Source of the DNA: Ursus arctos
Lineage: Eukaryota > Chordata > Mammalia > Carnivora > Ursidae
Length of the DNA: 64,000 nt
Assembly: GCF_023065955.2 (NCBI RefSeq)
Contig: NW_026622786.1
Coordinates: forward strand, 49,089,438-49,153,437
Reading direction: 5' to 3'
The position numbers and the translations under genes are program-made. Positions 32,578 to 42,862 of the stretch are shown here, in pieces. Each line of letters opens with the position of its first letter. The first letter of the stretch is position 1. The notes under the pieces are model-generated. The model worked only from the letters and a program-made list of their open reading frames with translations, had not been told where the DNA came from and ran no database searches.

Positions 32578-33000
32578 GTTACCTGCTGATCCCATTTCAT
32601 AGATCCTATACATAATTCAATACTTTATCTATATGGCATCATTTCAAAGAAGCTCACAGTGATTTGTTACTAGTAGATTTAGCTGGAAAATACTAAATAG
32701 CACTTAGAAGATATCATATTGTACATTTTACTTCTCTGGTTAACAGAATATACTTAATATAATCTTTTCTAAGCATCATTCATGTGGCTTTTCTCTAACT
32801 CAATGATTCCTTAAGGAGAGTTTGTATGTGTTTTTTGCTTGTGGTTCTAAACTTGGTTCTTGCAAACACTTTGTAGTGATCATCTATCTCTTCCTCCTTG
32901 ACTATATTTCTAGTTTTCAATTTGTCATATACTTTGCCACCCTTTAGCAGCCAGTTCCCTTCTTCAATTCTGTTACTCCTGGGAAGTCTGCTATATTGTG
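32578..33000. other. Unannotated stretch with one open frame
   Basis: A minus-strand open frame (32795-33055, 86 codons) overlaps this stretch. Its C-terminal 60 residues are Lys/Glu-rich (EEEIDDHYKVFARTKF), but I recognise no family. Its N-terminal part runs into a MIR. It is probably chance. Confidence 0.3.
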
Positions 33001-33130
33001 TTAAAGAGAGCACAAGCAACAGAGTTATAGGTCTTGAGTTCTGCCACTTTTTCATAATGTCATAATTTGAGACAAATCTGTAACCTTTTTGAGTTCCTAA
33101 GGATTATATAAAGATACAATGAGATATATG
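33000..33130 (+). mobile_element. Diverged MIR SINE
   Basis: GTCTTGAGTTCTGCCACTTT followed by AATTTGAGACAAATCTGTAA fits MIR weakly. Confidence 0.45.
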
Positions 33131-33149
33131 CTAAAGTCTATATATATAT

Positions 33150-33171
33150 AATAACTATATATATAGTTATT
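33150..33171. repeat. Perfect 22-base AT palindrome
   Basis: AATAACTATATATATAGTTA followed by TT is self-complementary over 22 bases, next to a (TA)n run. Confidence 0.85.
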
Positions 33172-33329
33172 TTGTTTTCTACAGGAAAGGAAAGATAACT
33201 AGGCTTTATAAGAAAATTTCTGAAACAAAAAATACAGTAGAAATTAGCAGTATAGACAGCCAATAAACATTTATTGAGAATGTCTTTATGTAGAGCTTAG
33301 GATGCATAAAATGAGCTTAGAGCATAAGG

Positions 33330-33482
33330 TGTCCAGCACTATATTAAAGTGCTTTATATCCATTATTATATTAAATCCTTACATAGTCGATTTATTACCA
33401 TTTCCTTTGACAGCTAAGGAAATTGAGCCCTAGAGAGGTTAAATGTCTTGCCCATATGAGCATTGGTGCTGGAATTTTGGGG
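33330..33482 (-). mobile_element. MIR SINE
   Basis: Reverse MIR: AAAGTGCTTTATATCCATTA, CCATTTCCTTTGACAGCTAA and GAAATTGAGCCCTAGAGAGG. Confidence 0.77.
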
Positions 33483-33512
33483 CCTTATTTTTTCAACTTG
33501 GAGTAGTATTTT

Positions 33513-33558
33513 TTTATTTTTTTTATTTTATTTTATTTTATTTTATTTTATTTTATAT
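33513..33558. repeat. (TTTTA)n microsatellite
   Basis: About seven TTTTA units with a T-rich lead-in, by direct reading. A purine (GA)n tract follows at about 33606-33640. Confidence 0.95.
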
Positions 33559-33907
33559 TTTTGGCTAAATTTTATTTTTTCTAATATATCTGGATAAACA
33601 ACAGCAAAAAAAAGAGAGACAGAGAGAGAGAGAGATAAAAAAAGGTGCAAGTCTCAGAATCACTCCAAAGAAGGTGCTGTTTCTTCTTCATTAAAGTCAA
33701 TTGTATCATTTAGAATGGGTTTGGCTAAAAGTAATAGAAAACTTGGCTTCTTTGGCTCAAACAATAAAGAATACTGTTTTAACTTGACATATAAGGTAAA
33801 TCTACTAGACTTAATCCGACTTAATTTCAATGTCTTGAAAGTGTCACCAAAGAACTGGAGAGCTTCTATATACCTATTCTGTCAACTCCTAAATTAGATT
33901 AATTCTA
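33559..33907. other. Unannotated stretch
   Basis: No gene was seen beyond the (GA)n tract at about 33613-33636. Confidence 0.35.
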
Positions 33908-33924
33908 AGACTGGCTCATTTTCT

Positions 33925-34133
33925 TTCTTTCTTTCTTTTTTTTTTTTTAAGATTTTATTTATTTATGTGACAGAGAGACAGCCAGCGAGAGAGGGAACAC
34001 AAGCAGGGGGAGTGGGAGAGGAAGAAGCAGGCTCCCAGCAGAGGAGCCTGATGTGGGACTCAATCCCAGAACACCGGGATCACGCCCTGAGCCAAAGGCA
34101 GACGTTTAACGACTGTGCTACCCAGGCGCCCCC
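33925..34133 (-). mobile_element. CAN-SINE, bear type
   Basis: The complete reverse SINE has a TTTC-rich and T-rich lead, GACAGAGAGACAGCCAGCGA and a head ending ACCCAGGCGCCCC. Flanks AGACTGGCTCATTTTCT (33908-33924) and AGTCTGGCTCATTTTCT (34134-34150) differ by one base. Confidence 0.96.
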
Positions 34134-34150
34134 AGTCTGGCTCATTTTCT

Positions 34151-35018
34151 GGTCAGATATGGATGCATCAATTTCAGATATAACATCTAAATAAGAAAAT
34201 ATGCATAAGAATAAAAGGGGCAGTTTATTTTTGTGTATCTTCTTAGGAATCAGGATCTTTTTTTTTTTTGCAGACCTCCTTTCAATGTCTTATTGGCCAG
34301 AACTGGGTCTAAACCAATCGTTGATAAAGGGATTGAAATGGCCATATAATTGGGCTAGACTAATCATGACTGACCCTGGAGCTGGGAAGAGATACATCTC
34401 TCCTGAGATTTGTGTGGGAGGGCAGATACCCAAATAAAATACCTAAAAAAATTAGGGCCCTGCCGGCAAGGAAGAAAAAGGGACTGGATGTCATAGATAT
34501 AACTAGTCATGTGTGTTGCCATCCCAAAATCAAGTAAATGGAAGAACCAAGGCTAAAATACCCCAGGCTCCAACTATCATTACTTTTCATTTGTAGCATG
34601 CTGCTTCAGTTTATCAGATGTGACTTCCTGATGAATGAAATATTATTTTCTAAAGCTTGTATAATCAAAAGTCTTATCATAGGTTTATTGCACTGAATTT
34701 TTTAAAAAATGAGAAATAACTTACAACATGGCTTAGGACGCAGACCAGAGTTCATTCTACATTTGGTCTAGTCTCCTGCCATAATTTACATAAATTATTT
34801 CATGAGAATAAAAGGTCCAAAGCAATGCAGTGAAGTTTGCAGTGAAAATTTAGCCTGTGCATATGCTCAGAGATTAAAGAAGAACTTAACAAGATAAATG
34901 ATCAAGAAAGCTCTCCGTGCACTTCCTCAGGTGTGCACAGAATTCTCGGTAAATGTAGCAAAATTAAAAGGACATGTATACCAAAAAGAAATTGGTGTGA
35001 ACCACATCTGCACTCCAT
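34151..35018. other. Unique-looking stretch
   Basis: No gene was supported. The open frame at 34201-34437 (plus) crosses a T run and has no known motif. Confidence 0.4.
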
Positions 35019-35019
35019 T

Positions 35020-35142
35020 CTATTTGTGTGATCTATTATTTACCCTCTCTGGTCCTTTGATTCTTCATTTGTAAAATTGAGATCATTTCTACCTCACACT
35101 TGTGAGGTGCACATTAACTAAATGTAGGAAATGAGCAATACA
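35020..35142 (+). mobile_element. MIR SINE fragment
   Basis: TTTACCCTCTCTGGTCCTTT, TTCATTTGTAAAATTGAGAT and CACTTGTGAGGTGCACATTA give the MIR order. Confidence 0.7.
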
Positions 35143-35535
35143 TGCTTTTTCCTTGTTTTTATCTTCACTGTAGAGACTCTTCCTAGAGTTTCAGGCACAT
35201 TTGTGGCAATTATTATGCTTCATTTGCCATGCCAGTTCAGATTAAAAAAAAAAAACTGTGCGAACAAAGTATATATAATCCATGGTGACTCTGAAATTGT
35301 CTGAAATATGGGACTGTGAGAGAGAGAGAGGGAGGGAGAGAAAGAGAAAGCACTTCTCAATGGTACAAAAGTTAATAATGTTCAGTAAATCCCTAAAAAA
35401 AAATGTTCAGTAGAAATACTGAAGAATGTAAAACTTGTAGAATATTGGATCATTGACTTTGATAATAGCACCCTTGACTTAACCAGTTGCATCCAATATT
35501 CTTTTGTACATTTTGGCTGGAAACACTGTGGTATT
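35143..35535. other. Unannotated stretch with a (GA)n tract
   Basis: A GA-rich simple repeat lies at about 35318-35350. Nothing else was recognised. Confidence 0.45.
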
Positions 35536-35539
35536 TGGG

Positions 35540-36100
35540 AAGGTTAATTTTATGTGTGAACTTGGCCGAGCTACAGTGCCCAGGTATTTGGTCAAACATT
35601 ATTCTAGATGTTTCTGGGAAAGTGTTTTTTGGATGAGGTTAACATTCATTTAAATTGGCAGACTTTGAGTAAATAGATTATCCTCCATAATGTGGGTAGA
35701 CCTCATCTAATAAGTTGAAAGCCTTAATAAAAAAGACTGACCTCCTCTCCAAGCAAGAGAAAATTCTGTCAGAAACTGTGTTTGGCCTCAAATTGAAGCT
35801 CTTCTCTGAGTCTCTAGCCTGCCGGCCTATACCATGTGATTCACTAACCCTCCACAATATTCATGTGAGTCAATTCTTTAAAATCAATCCTCTTTCTCTC
35901 TGTCTCTCTCTATATTTATACAGACACACACACACAATACATATATATATGTGTGTGTGTGTATATATATATACACACACACACATTTGCATATATACAC
36001 ACATCTATCTATCTATCTATACATACATACATACATACATACATACATACATACATACATGCATCCTGTTTGTTTGCTTTCTCTGGAGAACCCTAATAGT
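35540..36100 (+). mobile_element. ERVL/MaLR-class LTR carrying a large microsatellite
   Basis: The text GGTTAATTTTATGTGTGAAC, then GTATTTGGTCAAACATTATT, TGGGTAGACCTCATCTAATA and GTCTCTAGCCTGCCGGCCTA, and the end GCTTTCTCTGGAGAACCCTA follow a well-known mammalian solitary LTR. It is MLT2-like in my recollection. The CT- and CA-rich part near its 3' end has expanded into the compound microsatellite at 35897-36061. It is non-coding, and the open frame at 35715-36113 is a by-product. Confidence 0.72.
35897..36061. repeat. Compound microsatellite with self-complementary core
   Basis: It consists of CT runs, (CA)n, then a self-complementary block at about 35951-35985 made of GT, TA and AC runs, then (CTAT)n at 36005-36020 and (ACAT)n at 36021-36060. 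Confidence 0.95.
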
Positions 36101-36139
36101 GTATGTATCCTGAGCCTGCCTTAAACATTTCTTGATACA

Positions 36140-36332
36140 GTGGATAGGCACATATAATAGGAACAGAAGACTTGGTTTCAGCTGGAGCTCCACCGTTTCC
36201 TAATTCTTGGTAAGTTTCTTTGATTACTTCTTAGTTGCTTTACTCCCCTGAAGCTTCTATTTTCTATATTTAGTGCATGGTGGTAATCACATCTACCTTA
36301 CAAGATAGCTATAAATATCAACGTACATGAAA
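36140..36332 (+). mobile_element. Diverged MIR SINE
   Basis: GACTTGGTTTCAGCTGGAGC, CTTGGTAAGTTTCTTTGATT and TGGTGGTAATCACATCTACC fit MIR loosely. Confidence 0.5.
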
Positions 36333-37008
36333 TTCCATTTGATGGCTGGGAACAGTCCCTCATAGAACATTCCCTACTGATTGTTTTTTTCTGTCAAGTA
36401 TTCCTTGCTTTCTTTCTCCCTATTTTCAATGACTATGATTGACATGAACTCACTGAGTCACAAAACTATTTGCAAAAGTGGGAATTATAAATAAAGTGAC
36501 CACACTGCTACATGTTTTTATATGATATTGTTTGATTCAATATGCTAGTAGTCTACATTGAAGTAAAAAGCAAATGGACATCACCTGGAGTAGTTAATTC
36601 AGTCTAGCGGATTGCTTTTCACATATTTCTTCTTAGTATCTTTTCCACACTCACTCACTTCGGGGTTTCAAGTCAATAACCTCTTTTCAGTCTATAGTAA
36701 TTTACTGAACATTGATTAGGATCTGGCATTTTCCTAGGTGCTAGAGACACTGTGCTTGATGCTGGAGTTCGAATTAAATCTGGAAGATTTATTACTTAAA
36801 TTTTAGCTGGTGGGACCAGTCTCATTTAATGGAAATTTTTATTTATACTATATGGTAGAAGGGGACAGAGGCTAGAAAGGTGGGAAAGACAGTAAGTTTT
36901 CCTACCTTATAAAGGCCCTAGGAACCCAAACCATTTAAATGACAGTGGATTTTAATAGTTCAGAAAATCAAATACAATCTTTGTAGTCTCTGGACTTTTG
37001 TACATGAT
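36333..37008. other. Unique-looking stretch
   Basis: No gene or confident repeat was seen. Confidence 0.4.
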
Positions 37009-37009
37009 T

Positions 37010-37312
37010 TTTTCCCTTAATCTATGACTCTCTAGCTTCCTATTCTTCTCTTCCCAAAATGTAAATGTCACTTCCACCCAGACGATCTCCTCTCTTTTGA
37101 GTCTTGGTTACTTGACTATGTTCCTCTCTCATGTCACCATGTACTGTCCCCTATCATAAAATTATAACGCTTGCCTTGGTTTTATTTGTCTTTCCCTCAA
37201 AACTGTTAACATTCTGACAGCAGGGGCCATGTACTTCCTGATTGATGTTTATCTCCAGGGCACACAGTAAGTACTCAATAATTATTTGTCAGATAAATAA
37301 ATGAATGGGTCA
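37010..37312 (+). mobile_element. L2 LINE 3' end
   Basis: The order CCAAAATGTAAATGTCACTT, TGACAGCAGGGGCCATGTAC, TCTCCAGGGCACACAGTAAG and ACTCAATAATTATTTGTCAG is that of the L2 terminus. Confidence 0.78.
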
Positions 37313-37554
37313 GTCAAGCCACAATCGATATAGGAATTACAGATGCTTTCCCTTAATCTAATGATCTTCATGTCTCTACCTCATTCATTCTTTTCTGTCA
37401 TTTGGCAATTATGTACTAAGCTTCAAGCATGTATATCAAAATCAGAATTAAATACTCAACATGTTCTGCTTATGAAAGCATATCTGGATATGAATTAATT
37501 AATTAAGTCATCAGTTATTGATGCTGAAATATTTATTCCCAATATACTATATAA

Positions 37555-37738
37555 ATTACTTATATATTTTTTATACTCATCATAATAACACATCTTGTGC
37601 CACACCCCCCAACTAGAATATAAGCCATGAGGACAGGAGCTTTTGACTATTTTGTTCAGTGCTTTACCCTGAGTTCTTAGGATAGTCCTGGCACATACTA
37701 AGTACTCAATACATATTTGTTGCATGAGTGAAATAATT
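37555..37738 (+). mobile_element. L2 LINE 3' end
   Basis: CTAGAATATAAGCCATGAGG, ACAGGAGCTTTTGACTATTT and CCTGGCACATACTAAGTACT with CAATACATATTTGTTG are the L2 end. A second copy lies 240 bases upstream. Confidence 0.8.
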
Positions 37739-38598
37739 AATGAATATACAGTATAAAGAACTCTAGTTTACAGATGAAAGCCCCAAATTCAATCTTGGCT
37801 GAGAATCTCTGATAGTATCAACTACACAGTTTTGTGAGGGTTAAGATTATGTTTGTGAAAGCAAACTGGGAAACACTGACCAAGGGTAGAGCATTACCAG
37901 TAATATCGAATCAGGAAAATATCCTGTTATAATAATACCGATAAAATATAGCAGTAGTATTTATTGGTTTTCATTTCTGTTCTATGAGGCAGTGAATGAA
38001 AATTTGAATTAATTTTTGAAGCTAATCTGCCTGCTTCACCAACACACCAAGTGACTAGTACCAGACTGTTGCCAATCAATATGCTATAACTAGCTTTTTG
38101 TAAACAATGTGCAGTCTTTATATCAGTAATAGAAGGGAAGGAGATGCTCCTTACGTCATAACCACATACTGCATAACTGAGTCCAAAAGTGTATTTGTGG
38201 GTGAACTCCATTTCTGTGCTCCAAATAAGCACAAAGAAATGTTTGAAAGTAAGCTTTAATTCCAAATGAGAATATACGGGTTTCAGGTTTTAGCTAAACC
38301 TAGTAACAAATTTTGCACAGATCCAAATGACTGACTTCCTGTTCACTTCAAGTGAAAGAAGAATGTTTGCTCCAATTAAAGCTGAGAATGTATTTATAAG
38401 CACCATTTAGTTATAGAACAGGTCATCCTTCTGAGACACTTCTATAGATACTACTGTTTCCATCCATTGGTTTATCTCCATAATTCAAAGCATCTTGTTA
38501 TATGCCAATTTGCTTATGCCTTGGTTAAGCTCTGTGGAGTAGTTAGTATGGTTAGATTTCTATGCAGAAATCTAGGCACAAAGACATTCCACTAGACA
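37739..38598. other. Stretch without recognised features
   Basis: A 112-codon minus-strand open frame (37927-38265) has no domain that I recognise and no sign of codon constraint. A weak MIR-like trace lies at 37760-37860. Confidence 0.35.
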
Positions 38599-38599
38599 G

Positions 38600-38832
38600 C
38601 TGTCACACAGTGGTTAACAATAAGGGCCCTAGAATCAAATGGTCAGGGTTTTGTCCTGGTTTCTCCATTTAATTTGCTGTGTGGTCTTGAGCAACTTATT
38701 TAACCTCTCTAGGTTTTTTATTTTTTTATCTAAAAGTGATACTGACATTAGTTTTGCTGTGAAGGGCAAAGGAGGCAATCCTAGTAAAGTAGTTAGAATA
38801 ATGCGTGGCACAAACTAAGTGCTCTTATTATG
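38600..38832 (+). mobile_element. MIR SINE
   Basis: Nearly full length: AGTGGTTAACAATAAGGGCC, GTGTGGTCTTGAGCAACTTA, CCTCTCTAGG and GCGTGGCACAAACTAAGTGC. Confidence 0.82.
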
Positions 38833-39146
38833 AAAAAACACTAGACTCAGAACAGAAAACAAAGAAGTCTTTGCTTTAAAGTAACTGCACAGTCCTTCTC
38901 CTACAGATGTAGATCCACAGGTATGACTGTTCATGTGTGTGACTGAGACAAATTCTTACTCAGAAAAGTCAAGTAAAAGGTAATTAAAGCCAACTGTCAA
39001 TCACACAAGCTACTCTATATGAGACAGTTTAATAGCCTAAGGGTAAGCAATCACGTACTGAATATATTACTAAATACATTTTTAGAATAACAATAGTGCA
39101 TATTATACAAGCTAAGCAAGTTAAAGAAAATTTACTGAAAGCTTTT
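38833..39146. other. Unannotated stretch
   Basis: Nothing was recognised. Confidence 0.35.
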
Positions 39147-39357
39147 TAAAAAAGATTGTATTTATTTATTAGAGATGGAGAGCGTATGCACAAGAAAGAG
39201 GGAGAGAGAGAGAGAGAGAGAGAGCAGAAGCAGGGGGAGAAGGAGAAGTAGACTCCCTGCGGAGCAGGGAGCTAGACTTGGGCTCAATCCCAGGACACTG
39301 GGATCATGACCTGAGCTGAAGGCAGATATTTAACTAAGTGAGCCACCCAGGCGCCCC
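39147..39357 (-). mobile_element. CAN-SINE
   Basis: A reverse SINE with an expanded (GA)n at about 39200-39226, GACTCCCTGCGGAGCAGGGA and a head ending GAGCCACCCAGGCGCCCC. Weak TGAAAGCTTTT/TGAAAACTTAA flanks. Confidence 0.93.
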
Positions 39358-39679
39358 TGAAAACTTAAATAGTAATATTGTACCTAAATATTTTCAGAAG
39401 AGGCATATGATAGGATACCTATACAGATTTCATAATATACCATCATATATTATTGAAGTGCCATCTGGCAGAGTTAATTGTTGTTGGAATGAGTAATGTG
39501 ATACACAATTTCACCACATCTGACATGCAGTGAAGTCAGAATAGGTTGAACTTTACTAAGTGTAGTAGTGTCTATTGTACCAATACAGCAAGGAAACCTA
39601 GTTAAGGAAAATAATGTTGTAAAGTTAGCAGCTGCAATAATTATTATTGAAAAATATATGAGTTGCCAGACAGCTGTTT

Positions 39680-39920
39680 GCCCTGTAGTGGTTAAAAGCC
39701 AGACTTCCTGGGTTTGAAACTCAGCCCTATCCATCACCAGCTATAGACCTAGGGCAAGTTACTTCACCTTTTTATACCTTACTTTCTTCATTTGAAAAAT
39801 AGACACAATGATAGTACCCATCTCATGAAGCAGTTGTGAGATTTACATGAATAAATCCATGTGAAATGTTTAACATAGTGCCTGATACATGATAAATACT
39901 AAAAAAAATTAACAATGATC
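39680..39920 (+). mobile_element. MIR SINE
   Basis: Nearly complete: AGTGGTTAAAAGCCAGACTT, CCTAGGGCAAGTTACTTCAC, TTCATTTGAAAAATAGACAC and AGTGCCTGATACATGATAAA. Confidence 0.87.
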
Positions 39921-40558
39921 ATTTTTTATAAAATTCTCTTTAAGTTCAGTGACATCATCTTCTATGTATGTTGATATTAAAAGGGAATGATGTAAGACTC
40001 TTCTCATCTTTTAAGATAGTTTAAGTAACACCTCCTCCAGGTTGAGTAGGAGTTAGCAGGCAAGCTGGTAGCAAAGTCACTGAGGAGAGAAGCAACATAA
40101 TGAATGAAAAGAAAATGCAGGATTTGACCAGATCCAGGTTTTGGAAAGATACCTGTTAGCATGAGAGACTATGATTTAGGAGAGAAAAATACGGGTGGCA
40201 GGGAGCCCAGGTAAAATGCTAGTAGAATATGTCAAGCCAGAAATTATGAGGATCTATACCAGGGCTGGCAATAAGAAGAGAAAAACACTGGTGAGCATGA
40301 AAATTTGCAAGGAGAGTATGGACAGGACTTAGCAATGAATAAGATATAGAATGCAAAGGAGAAGGAGAATTCAATATCAAGTCCTGAGAAGCAAGTACCA
40401 AGAGTAATTCCAAAGGCATTTCAAGACCTTTAGGAGCCATAACAGAATTGCTAGCATTAGAATAGGGCCTTCCTAGGGGTTCCTTTCAAGAAGAGAGTAC
40501 AATTGCATTTATTGTTAGTGTTTGTATTCTGGAATGCTTGCCAAATAAAACTGGTCAC
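39921..40558. other. Stretch with possible ancient repeat
   Basis: The purine-rich text at 40020-40440 may be a remnant of the unnamed ancient repeat also suspected at 8400, 17050 and 46430. No gene was seen. Confidence 0.35.
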
Positions 40559-40559
40559 A

Positions 40560-40852
40560 GTAAAAGCCCAACATTAGTATAATCCATTTGGAAAATAATT
40601 TGACGGTATGCATAAAGAGGCATAAAACTGTTGATAATCAATCATATAACAATTTTACTTCCAATAATCTATTCCAGTGAGTTTAGTCAATAAGGGGATA
40701 AAAACCGTATACACAAAGACGTACTTTGGACATAGCTGATACCAAGGAAAATGTCTGTATAGCCTGAAAGACCTTTAGGAGACTAGTCATATTGCTTATC
40801 GATGTCATACAATGTTATACAGAAAATAAGAATTATAGATTGTAATAACTCC
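40560..40852 (+). mobile_element. Old LINE-1 ORF2 C-terminal fragment
   Basis: CATTTGGAAAATAATTTGAC, CTTCCAATAATCTATTCCAG and the TATACACAAAGACGTACTTT block follow the end of ORF2 in very old L1 families. Confidence 0.55.
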
Positions 40853-40859
40853 TGCTACT

Positions 40860-41068
40860 TTCCGAGTTTATTGTACTTTATACATAGTACACTATATACA
40901 TTATTTCATTTAACTGTCATAATTCACAAGTAAGTACTATCATCCTCATTTTACAAACAACAAAATTAAGCTTCAGAGAAATTAAGAAAAATTCCCAAGG
41001 CCACCCAGCTCATGAGTGGCAAAGGGACTGCAGATGTTGCCGGTGTGTTAAGGGATAGGACCAGTTGT
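40860..41068 (-). mobile_element. MIR SINE
   Basis: Reverse MIR: TTATTTCATTTAACTGTCAT, TCATTTTACAAACAACAAAA, AAGGCCACCCAGCTCATGAG and TGGCAAAGGGACTGCAG. Confidence 0.82.
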
Positions 41069-41948
41069 TGTGTTCCGGGCTGTAAGAAGTTCCCGGTCTC
41101 TGCTTCCACAGATGAAAAACAGCAGCACAAGGATTTAAGGTCAGGTCAGGTTCATCTAGACTACAAAGTCTGCGCTCTGAACGCCAGGCCTACCAAGTCG
41201 TGTTTAAAGAGGAAGAGATAAACATCATGCACAGTCTATGGTTTCAATTGTAAAATGTGCATGCCCAAAAGGTAAATAGAAGGATACAAGAGAAAACAGA
41301 ACTATTGTGTTTTGTAAGTTTTAACAATTTCCTTAGGTTGCAATTTGGTTTACAAAGAAAGGACATTAAAAATAAGTGGATATTAGAGTTAGGAAAAAAA
41401 CCTTTTATATTCTATTTTACATGCCCAAGTGTCTTGATGACATATCAAATTGTCAGTACATTTTTTAAAAAAATCAAAGAATAGTTATTCAATATCTACT
41501 ACTTGCTTAAGAATAAATAAGAAATATTCTTTTAAGTACCTGTGAATTGATTGTAAAAGCAGAACAATGTAAAGCATGTGTTAGATGTCCCAATATAGTT
41601 TTATTATTATTAAAACCACTTGGATTCTATTGTGGGTTTTTCATGAACTTACATTATTTTACACTAATTTGCTTATAATAGAGTATGCTTCTTTATTTCT
41701 CAATTAACTAAAATTCCAAGAATCAAAATTCTAAATTATCCAAATTATAGAATTCTCATTTTCTATGCTCCTTACTCAGCCTTTCCTCCAGGCTACATAC
41801 TACACACATAAATAAACTTAATTGTCTGAAAAAGCTGATTCTTTGAAAAACCAGTATATAGAATAAAACAAGATATTAACTAGAAATATTATGTAAAAAA
41901 AAAAAAAACAAAAAACTAAAGCCTTTATGAGGCATTAAAAGGTAGCAT
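41069..41948. other. Stretch without recognised features
   Basis: No gene was supported. The frame at 41012-41221 (plus) begins inside the MIR and shows no domain. Confidence 0.4.
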
Positions 41949-41949
41949 T

Positions 41950-42142
41950 TAAATGTCAGGATTCCAGGGCTTGGATCATAGCTTTTCCTCATAAGATCCT
42001 GATAAAACCACACATCCTCTCCAATCACACATCTACACTTCCCTCATTAGTAAAGCTGGGAAGATAAAATTCCCTTTCTCCTAGAGATGTTGTAAAATTT
42101 AAATACATGTTGGTCATTAAAGTATTCCTGATAAATGAAAAT
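41950..42142 (+). mobile_element. Diverged MIR SINE
   Basis: CTTCCCTCATTAGTAAAGCT, TCCTAGAGATGTTGTAAAAT and AATACATGTTGGTCATTAAA follow the MIR 3' half. Confidence 0.58.
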
Positions 42143-42615
42143 ATTAGCTGTTATTTTTAAATCTAGGATGCCTGGCATTTCTCTTCCCAATATAAGTTCT
42201 TAAATTTGTACAGTGCTCCCTAAATGCTCACTGCCATATATTCAGTTCTGAACTCAAATCAGGCAACCTCTGCTTGTAGATAGAAAATTTACAGTGGTGT
42301 TTGGCTAGCATTCAGTGCTTACAATGGAATGACTTAAAACTCAAAAGTTATGAAAATGATCAAGTGTTGTCAAAAAGTCAGCTTTTTTGAGAAAAAAATA
42401 TTACTTTTTCTGTCTTCTTTTTCTTTTTTATTCTTTTGTTAGGAATAAAACATAATCCCTCTAAATTTTTTATTTTTGATTGCTTTCAAGTGATGTTCTT
42501 CTGTTCTTTTGAATCAGCAGATTTTATATAATGATTTAATTCCATTTAAAACTTTCATTAAATTGGAACATCCACTCCATTTTAAAGACTGAAGAGCTAT
42601 GATATGTGTGGGTTG
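42143..42615. other. Unannotated stretch
   Basis: Nothing was recognised. Confidence 0.35.
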
Positions 42616-42672
42616 GGGTGTGTGTGTGTGTGTGTGTGTGCATGCTGGTTTGTGTGTGTATTGTGTGTGTGA
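42616..42672. repeat. (GT)n microsatellite
   Basis: About 11 GT units at 42619-42640, then shorter TG runs to 42672, by direct reading. Two minus-strand open frames over it are His/Thr repeats without meaning. Confidence 0.95.
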
Positions 42673-42744
42673 GGGAGGTGGGTGGGAGGAGAGAGAAGAG
42701 AATATGAAATAAGATAACCTGTACCACCTTATTGCAGCACGTGG

Positions 42745-42862
42745 CACAAAGTAATATAATTGCCTTCTTGCCTTTATTTCTCTAGACAATGAGGTGTTTA
42801 AGAGAAGATATTAAGTCCATCCCCAGCACTTGACATAATGCCTACACACAGGGAATATGGTT
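42745..42862 (+). mobile_element. L2 LINE 3' end fragment
   Basis: TCTAGACAATGAGGTGTTTA, CCATCCCCAGCACTTGACAT and AATGCCTACACACAGGGAAT fit the L2 end. Confidence 0.55.

Noticed and set aside
35715..36113. 132-codon frame
   Set aside because: The frame runs from LTR sequence into a microsatellite, giving Tyr/Ile/His repeats without coding character.
37927..38265. 112-codon minus-strand frame as a gene
   Set aside because: No recognisable motif or nearby splice or promoter signals. A single open frame of this length is expected by chance in 64 kb.
42514..42789. 91-codon and 63-codon frames
   Set aside because: They are translations of the (GT)n tract as Thr/His repeats.
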